Source: Geobacter sp. UBA2189
Lineage (GTDB): Bacteria > Desulfobacterota > Desulfuromonadia > Geobacterales > Pseudopelobacteraceae
DNA length: 56,876 nt
Direction of reading: 5' to 3'
Assembly: GCA_002328035.1 (NCBI GenBank)
Contig: DCVL01000017.1
Span: 27,679-84,554, forward strand
The translations under genes were made by a program, and so were the position numbers. The notes under the pieces are model-generated. The model ran no database searches and was not told where the DNA came from. It worked only from the letters and a program-made list of their open reading frames with translations. Within the stretch, counting starts at the first letter, position 1. Every line of letters begins with the position of its first letter. Below, piece by piece: positions 52,319 to 56,876 of this stretch.

Positions 52319-52341
52319 ACGGGGTGAATTCATCACCCCGT
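52319..52341 (-). promoter_or_regulatory. Perfect hairpin between cheX and the CheC-like gene
   Basis: A 9-bp perfect inverted repeat (52319-52327 with 52333-52341, ACGGGGTGA/TCACCCCGT) with a 5-base loop. No T-run follows on the minus strand. It begins 18 bases after the cheX stop and ends about 33 bases before the next start. A role in attenuation, RNA processing or protein binding is possible. Confidence 0.5.
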
Positions 52342-52359
52342 ACTCGTTAAATCGGGGGT

Positions 52360-52878
52360 TTAGTCTTCTTTCTTGAGGGTTAGACCGACAAGAAACCGTT
52401 CATTTGAATCTACGTTAAACGGTATTACAACACAATCGATGTCAGAAAGGGAATTAACCGTGTAGTCCTCACCTGCAATTACTGTAGGGATAGAGAGTTT
52501 TACATCCAGTCCGCCCTTGGAAAGTATCATCTTCACACTACCGCCAAGCATATTTGCAATCTCTCCGATTGCATCGTTCAGATCTTCTCCGCCTTCTTCC
52601 ACCTCATTCTCTTCCATTCCAAGCATTGCGGCAGTAACTCTTTTGGCCAGATTAATAGGGCAATGCATAGAGATGACACCAGAATAAGTACCTGCAAAGC
52701 CGACCATTCCTGTAATACTGCACTTAAAATGGGTTATGGGTTCTTTAAGAGGAAAATCATCCGCTGGCTCCATCATTACCATGGTGGAGAATACCTCGCG
52801 GGTAGCGTTTATTATGTATTCCGAGAGCTGTTGTTCAGAAAACTTAAGACTGTCCGCTATTTCGGCATTCAGACTCAT
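52360..52878 (-). CDS. CheX-like CheY-phosphatase family protein
   Basis: 172 aa with the CheX/CheC signature E106-x2-N109 inside DLNDAIGEIANMLGG. CheX-type proteins dephosphorylate CheY, ending the chemotactic signal. The gene overlaps the preceding cheY by 4 bp, so the two are likely made together. Only one E-x2-N motif is present, as in CheX rather than CheC. AAACTGGGAGGACTC lies upstream of the start. Confidence 0.85.
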   Translation of the reverse strand: MSLNAEIADSLKFSEQQLSEYIINATREVFSTMVMMEPADDFPLKEPITHFKCSITGMVGFAGTYSGVISMHCPINLAKRVTAAMLGMEENEVEEGGEDLNDAIGEIANMLGGSVKMILSKGGLDVKLSIPTVIAGEDYTVNSLSDIDCVVIPFNVDSNERFLVGLTLKKED

Positions 52879-53243
52879 ATGAGTCCTCCCAGTTTTTCAT
52901 TTAGCTGCTCTGGTGTAAACGGCTTCTTGATGCTGTCTTTGGCACCACTTGCGATGGCGTCGGCTATAACATCTTCACCCCCCTCAGTGGTAATCATTAC
53001 AATTGGCATGGTAAATCCATTTGCCCTGACAGCTTTAACAAACTCGAGCCCATCCATATTAGGCATATTTATGTCTGAAAGTATAAGGTCAACCGTTTTG
53101 CCTGAAGTCTGAAGAACATTAAGTCCTTCAATACCATCTCCACCTTCAAGTATCTCATCAACAGGTAAACCTGCTTGACGGAGTGAACGGGAAATAATCT
53201 TTCTCATTGTGGAAGAATCATCAACAATCAGGATGTTAGCCAT
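52875..53243 (-). CDS. cheY: Chemotaxis response regulator CheY
   Basis: 122 aa, a single receiver. D8/D9, acceptor D57 in LILSDINMPNMDG, Thr87 in MITTEGG and Lys109 in IKKPFTPEQL match CheY well. It should bind FliM when phosphorylated. AAGGAGG precedes the ATG. It heads the minus-strand series with cheX, and no cheA, cheW or receptor gene is in the window, so its kinase lies elsewhere. Confidence 0.88.
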   Translation of the reverse strand: MANILIVDDSSTMRKIISRSLRQAGLPVDEILEGGDGIEGLNVLQTSGKTVDLILSDINMPNMDGLEFVKAVRANGFTMPIVMITTEGGEDVIADAIASGAKDSIKKPFTPEQLNEKLGGLI

Positions 53244-53468
53244 ACTACCCTCCTTGTTTGCCCTTAGGGCTTCTATGCTAAAGATTTATGTGGCAGATGA
53301 TTTGTATGACCTTGCTTTTAACACAGGTTGTGCCTTAATTTCAAACTCTGAATCAATTCCTAAATATTACAGCCCTTATAATTTTCCTAATAGATGATAT
53401 TCTATTGACTGAATAAGTATCACAAAAAGATTGCAAGTCAATTCTCAAAAAAAAGAAGGAAGATTAAA
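53244..53468. other. Divergent promoter region between cheY and the DUF523 gene
   Basis: 225 AT-rich bases between divergent genes. On the minus strand 53320-53335 holds AGGCACAACCTGTGTT, a sigma-54-like site with correct GGCAC and spacing but TGT instead of TGC at -12. On the plus strand 53291-53305 is TGGCAG-N5-TTGT, also imperfect. Neither is proven. Ribosome sites for both genes lie at the two ends. Confidence 0.4.
53320..53335 (-). promoter_or_regulatory. Weak sigma-54-like site before cheY
   Basis: Minus strand AGGCACAACCTGTGTT shares AAGGCAC with the flgB box, but the -12 GC is GT. It lies about 77 bases upstream of the cheY start. Listed because it would place cheY-cheX under the same control as flgB and flhA. 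Confidence 0.28.
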
Positions 53469-54419
53469 ATGCCAAAGGAACCTCGCATCGTATTAGGTGC
53501 AAGTAGCTGCCTGCTTGGGGAAAAAGTCCGCTATGATGGAGGACATAAGCAGCACCATTACATCACAGATATTTTATCGAGGCATTTCGGCTTCGTATCT
53601 GTCTGCCCAGAGTTGGAATGTGGAATGCCTGTGCCGCGAAAGGCGTTACGTCTGATTGGAGAACCGGATGATCCGAAGATGGTTACAGTAGCCTCTGCTG
53701 AAGAGATGACCAGTCAGATGCAGGATTGGTGCATCAGGAGGATTGCTGAGCTTGGGGATTTAAAGCTGAGAGGTTTTATATTTAAAAAGAACTCTCCGAG
53801 TTGCGGACTTTTCAGGGTTAAGGTATATCGCGACAAGGGCCCTCCGGCAACGGGAGGCAGAGGCATCTTTGCCAGAGCAATGGTAAGTGCATTTCCCCTT
53901 CTGCCGGTTGAAGAAGAAGGAAGGCTCGCTGATGCGAGATTGAGAGAAAACTTTATTGAACGGGTTTATAGCTACAACAATCTATTAAATATGCTTGATG
54001 CCAGTCCAGGCAAAAAAGAGTTAATCCGTTTTCATACTGTTAACAAGCTCCTTCTGCTTGCTCATTCGCCGGATCATTATCGCAGAATGGGAAAGCTCGT
54101 TGCGGATCCGGTTCATCTGCAAGATCTCCTTCAGATGTACGCAAGGCTGTTTATGGAGGCATTAAGTCTTATAGCCACGCCTTCAAAGCAGTCTAATGTG
54201 CTGATGCACTGTATGGGTTATTTTAAAAAGGTGCTGGATAGCTGGGAAAAACAGGAGTTGACGGAGTTGATCGAGCGGTACAGGACAGGGCAGCTTCCCC
54301 TTATAGTCCCTGTAACTATCCTTAAGCACTATATCCGTCGTTTTGGAGAACCGTATCTGGCCGATCAGATCTATTTTAATCCACATCCAGAGGAGCTGAT
54401 GTTGCGTAACCATGTTTGA
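53469..54419 (+). CDS. DUF523-DUF1722 fusion protein
   Basis: 316 aa. The N-terminal DUF523 domain (about 5-160) has conserved cysteines C14 (ASSCLLG), C46 (SVCPELECGMPVPR) and C113 (NSPSCGLF), which fit the iron-sulfur ligands of the TudS-type thio-nucleobase desulfidase family. The C-terminal DUF1722 (YbgA-like) domain (about 195-305, LLAHSPDHYRRMGKLV, then LRYYIRRF-type helices) is fused. AAGGAAG precedes the ATG. It is often found near DNA-repair or photolyase genes in other genomes; here it lies beside the flagellar locus, probably unrelated to it. A sulfur or redox role on thio-compounds is likely, but the exact substrate is unknown. Confidence 0.82.
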   Translation: MPKEPRIVLGASSCLLGEKVRYDGGHKQHHYITDILSRHFGFVSVCPELECGMPVPRKALRLIGEPDDPKMVTVASAEEMTSQMQDWCIRRIAELGDLKLRGFIFKKNSPSCGLFRVKVYRDKGPPATGGRGIFARAMVSAFPLLPVEEEGRLADARLRENFIERVYSYNNLLNMLDASPGKKELIRFHTVNKLLLLAHSPDHYRRMGKLVADPVHLQDLLQMYARLFMEALSLIATPSKQSNVLMHCMGYFKKVLDSWEKQELTELIERYRTGQLPLIVPVTILKHYIRRFGEPYLADQIYFNPHPEELMLRNHV

Positions 54420-54565
54420 GATATCGTTGTGCTTGTGGCATAGTCCAGGAAGAAGTTGTCTTGCAGTTGGCTAATGAACTGCCTGTAGAATGAAAATTGA
54501 CGCTCTGCTTCTTTTTTACACCAACATTGTCCCTGAGCTGATTTTTGCTAAAAAGGTACGAATAT
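54420..54565. other. Intergenic region before the solute-binding protein gene
   Basis: 146 bases. A short hairpin GCAGTT/AACTGC (54463-54468 with 54477-54482) lacks a T-run, so it is not a convincing terminator. No clear promoter was seen. Confidence 0.35.
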
Positions 54566-55639
54566 ATGCCAACTGAAAGTCAGCGAAGTTCTATCTTCCT
54601 TGATGCTTATCTCCTGTTTGTGTTTCTTTGCTGTTTGACAATTGTCCCAGCTGCGGCTGCCCAAAAAATTGAACTCAGGGTTGGCTATCAGCCTTTCTCT
54701 TCGCCTACCGGAGCTATCTTTGAGGTGATAAAAAGGGATCGCATACTAAAACAGACCTTGGAGCAGCAAAAGGTTGCTCTTAAGTTTATACCGTTCAAGA
54801 AGGGCGCTGACTCGATAGTTGCGTTCAAACGGGGAGAGCTTGATGCCGTTGCTATGGGTGATATGCCTCTTCTGGAATTTGCACTTTCCTGCCCGGTAGT
54901 AATAATTGCCCAGAACAGGCAGGGATATTCAACAGTTGTTGCCTCCCGTGGCACTTATCCCAGGGATCTTAAAGGGAAGCGGATTGGGAATGCATTTGCG
55001 TCATCCGGCCATTTTACATTGTTAAAGATCCTCCAGAATGTGGGACTTACCGAAAAAGATGTCACTCTGGTGTCGCTTGATGTCAACGAAATGCCGGATA
55101 CTCTTCTTAAAGGTAAAATTGATGCTTTTTCTGTTTGGGAACCAACCCCCTCAATGTTCATGGCAAAATATCCTGAACGTTTTTCCAGCGTTGGGCGCCA
55201 GATTGGATCAGGATATTTGGCTGTATCCAGACCGTTTTTTTACAGATATCCTGAGACTGTATCTCTGTTTGGAGCTGGAGTTGTCCGAGCTATGGAGTGG
55301 CTAAAAAAAGACAGGGGCAATATCCAAAAAGCTGCAGCCTGGAGCAAGACTGATATATCTGAATATTCCGGCAAACCGTACCAGGTGTCTATTGAAGAGC
55401 TTGGACGCCAGATAGAGGGGGATCTTAAAATTATCCAATTCTCAGCCAGGCTGCCAGCTCTGAAGGCTAACGGTAAAAATCTGCTTTACGAAGAGTTCAG
55501 CTTTTTGAAGGCTATAGGCAGATTGCCACAAGACGCAAGATGGGAGACGCTCCGTAACAGTTTTGACCATAGCGTTATGGAGCGGATCTATCGAAATGCC
55601 ACCTTCTATTCAGTGAAACGTTTTGACTATGAGCTTTAA
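54566..55639 (+). CDS. ABC-type solute-binding protein (SsuA/NrtA-like)
   Basis: 357 aa from the ATG at 54566 (AAAAAGG upstream; a TTG at 54545 is possible). A signal peptide (about 1-35, ending VPAAAA) is followed by a family-1 periplasmic binding protein of the aliphatic sulfonate/nitrate/taurine type: ELRVGYQPFSSPTGAIFEVIK, IVAFKRGELDAVAMGD, LKGKRIGNAFASSGHFTLLK, KIDAFSVWEPTP. No lipoprotein box is seen, so it is likely soluble in the periplasm. No permease or ATPase gene is present; instead the gene overlaps a membrane sensor by 11 bp, so it may work as its ligand-binding partner. Confidence 0.86.
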   Translation: MPTESQRSSIFLDAYLLFVFLCCLTIVPAAAAQKIELRVGYQPFSSPTGAIFEVIKRDRILKQTLEQQKVALKFIPFKKGADSIVAFKRGELDAVAMGDMPLLEFALSCPVVIIAQNRQGYSTVVASRGTYPRDLKGKRIGNAFASSGHFTLLKILQNVGLTEKDVTLVSLDVNEMPDTLLKGKIDAFSVWEPTPSMFMAKYPERFSSVGRQIGSGYLAVSRPFFYRYPETVSLFGAGVVRAMEWLKKDRGNIQKAAAWSKTDISEYSGKPYQVSIEELGRQIEGDLKIIQFSARLPALKANGKNLLYEEFSFLKAIGRLPQDARWETLRNSFDHSVMERIYRNATFYSVKRFDYEL

Positions 55640-56876
55640 TAATTCTGCAGAACAGCCGGTTAAAACGATGCGCTGGTGGCAAACCATCCGTAGCAGGATG
55701 GTTATGGCTTTTTGCACTTTGTTTGCCACCTTGCTCTGTGGCATACAGCTGATCCTGCTTTATGGTCTCCCTTTTAATGTCTACAATGGCCTTATTAAAG
55801 AGATGAACACCCAACAGCTTGAGGTGCTAAAATCGATAGCTGATTCCCGAAAAAATCTGCTGGAAAAGTGGGTTAGGGATCGACGCCGTAATGCCAGCAG
55901 TATTGTCAAAAATCCTTCCATCCGGCAGCTTGTTCCAGGTAACGCTAGACTTTCAGTTCCAACAGGGGTCTCTGAATGGCTTACAACGCTACACAACGAT
56001 TATCAGCTTACGGCAATCAGATTAATCTCTGTTAATAATGTCTCAACACTGTTTTCAGTCCCTGCCTCTGTAGATGATCTTTCCAAAGAAGAAAAAGATA
56101 AAATAAGAGTAAATATTTCTACAGGGGAACAGTTGCTGGTCAGCTATAATCCTGAAAGTCAATCCAGTAGTTTGCACTTAATCCTTCCAATAAAGCCATT
56201 AGGTGATCCTGAAAAAGAGCCAAAGATACTTCTTGATCTGGAAGCGGATCTCCAGACATTTATCTCGACTCAAATGGAACCACATCTTGCCGGGCTGTTG
56301 GGAAAAACCGGTGAGGTACTTCTGGCAGACAATGAAAAAAGATTTTTAAACCGGACAAAACGTTCCAGCCCTGGCGGTAGACTCCCTGAAAAAGTAGATC
56401 TCAAAGGGCGTTCCAAGGCGATGCTGTACGCCTTGAGCGGTAGTGAAGGTGTGAGTACCGGTGGAGATTATGGCGGTATTATGGTGATGGCCGCCTATCG
56501 TCACATTCAGTTAACTCCAGAGGTTGTCTGGGGGATGGTGGTTAAGCGTGAGTATGATGAAATTTTTTCAATCCTTAATAAACAGAAGCAGGTCTACCTG
56601 ATTGTTTCTCTGCTTGGGGTGGTTCTTGCCTTTGTAATATCCGTTTTTGTTGCCACTAGACTTACAAGACCTTTACGAAATATAGTCTCCACAGCAAGGG
56701 CTATTCAGGCAGGCGATTTGACAGCAAGGGCTGATACCAGAACATCTGGAGAAATTGCCGTAATGGCAGAGTCCTTTAATACAATGCTTAACCAGCTTGA
56801 GGAGTGGCAGAATGAGCTGGAAAAGCTTGTAGAACAACGTACCGAGGAGCTGGAGTCTACTAACAGGCATCTGCTT
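55629..56876 (+). CDS. Membrane sensor protein, Cache-type and HAMP (3' end beyond window)
   Basis: Open from the ATG at 55629 to the window end (416 codons, no stop), overlapping the solute-binding gene by 11 bp. Transmembrane helix 1 (about 22-44), an extracytoplasmic domain of about 270 residues (Cache-like by length), transmembrane helix 2 (about 320-342), HAMP (about 343-395, RPLRNIVSTARAIQAGDL) and a coiled coil (EKLVEQRTEELESTN). The output, probably a histidine kinase or diguanylate cyclase, is beyond the window; the QRTEELE-type linker favours a kinase. Its partner is probably the binding protein encoded just upstream. Confidence 0.8.
   Translation, partial: MSFNNSAEQPVKTMRWWQTIRSRMVMAFCTLFATLLCGIQLILLYGLPFNVYNGLIKEMNTQQLEVLKSIADSRKNLLEKWVRDRRRNASSIVKNPSIRQLVPGNARLSVPTGVSEWLTTLHNDYQLTAIRLISVNNVSTLFSVPASVDDLSKEEKDKIRVNISTGEQLLVSYNPESQSSSLHLILPIKPLGDPEKEPKILLDLEADLQTFISTQMEPHLAGLLGKTGEVLLADNEKRFLNRTKRSSPGGRLPEKVDLKGRSKAMLYALSGSEGVSTGGDYGGIMVMAAYRHIQLTPEVVWGMVVKREYDEIFSILNKQKQVYLIVSLLGVVLAFVISVFVATRLTRPLRNIVSTARAIQAGDLTARADTRTSGEIAVMAESFNTMLNQLEEWQNELEKLVEQRTEELESTNRHLL

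Noticed and set aside
53291..53305. TGGCAG-N5-TTGT on the plus strand, resembling a sigma-54 promoter of the DUF523 gene
   Set aside because: The -12 GC is GT and the site is about 165 bases from the gene start; too weak to list as a promoter on its own.
1..56876. CRISPR arrays, rRNA or tRNA genes, insertion sequences and prophage genes
   Set aside because: None recognised on either strand; no transposase, integrase, regular spacer-repeat array or tRNA-like cloverleaf was seen by eye.

Overview
The window looks like a chromosomal region from a motile, Gram-negative deltaproteobacterium-type organism, most likely Desulfuromonadia/Geobacterales. The reasons are the flagellar gene order, P- and L-ring genes (so an outer membrane), MgtE/MotE-like and FlhF/FlhG genes inside the operon, sigma-54-type promoters, and the large number of two-component genes. 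GC is in the mid-to-high 40s by eye. The taxonomic call is inference; no rRNA or tRNA gene was seen.

Region 1 (about 49-20135, plus strand) holds 14 signalling genes: seven histidine kinases, ten receiver domains (stand-alone or fused), two HD-GYP-type proteins, an MglA-like small GTPase, and a receiver domain fused to a complete PilB/GspE-type secretion ATPase with extra zinc ribbons. No gene here has a recognisable DNA-binding output domain, so outputs are probably protein-protein, c-di-GMP-related and motor/pilus-directed. Genes from 3318 to 20135 are so tightly packed that they may form one transcript of about 17 kb. A palindromic element (3180-3281) and a candidate terminator (1743-1769) lie before it.

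Region 2 (about 20126-53243, minus strand) is a nearly complete flagellar locus read from right to left: cheY, cheX, a CheC-like/pseudo-receiver protein, a TPR protein, flgBC, fliEFGHIJ, a MotE-like gene, fliK, flgD, a small flagellar operon protein, flgE, fliLMNOPQR, flhBAFG, fliA, flgFGAHIJN and flgKL. It encodes the export gate, MS and C rings, rod, hook, P and L rings, hook-filament junction proteins, the placement GTPases and sigma-28. Flagellin, cap, stator (motAB), flgM, csrA/fliW and the sigma-54 activator are not in the window. Good sigma-54-like boxes precede flgB and flhA, and a perfect sigma-28 -10 octamer precedes fliK. FlhB appears to start at CTG, fliK carries a 42-bp tandem repeat, and flgE is bracketed by two strong hairpins.

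Region 3 (53469-56876, plus strand) is transcribed divergently from cheY. It holds a DUF523-DUF1722 protein, then a secreted ABC-type solute-binding protein whose gene overlaps a membrane sensor (TM, extracytoplasmic domain, TM, HAMP) cut off by the window end.

The flagellar locus and the signalling locus converge, with a 10-bp overlap of their stop ends. The first looks like the machine and the second like a large, non-transcriptional decision network beside it. No intergenic stretch exceeds 300 bases.
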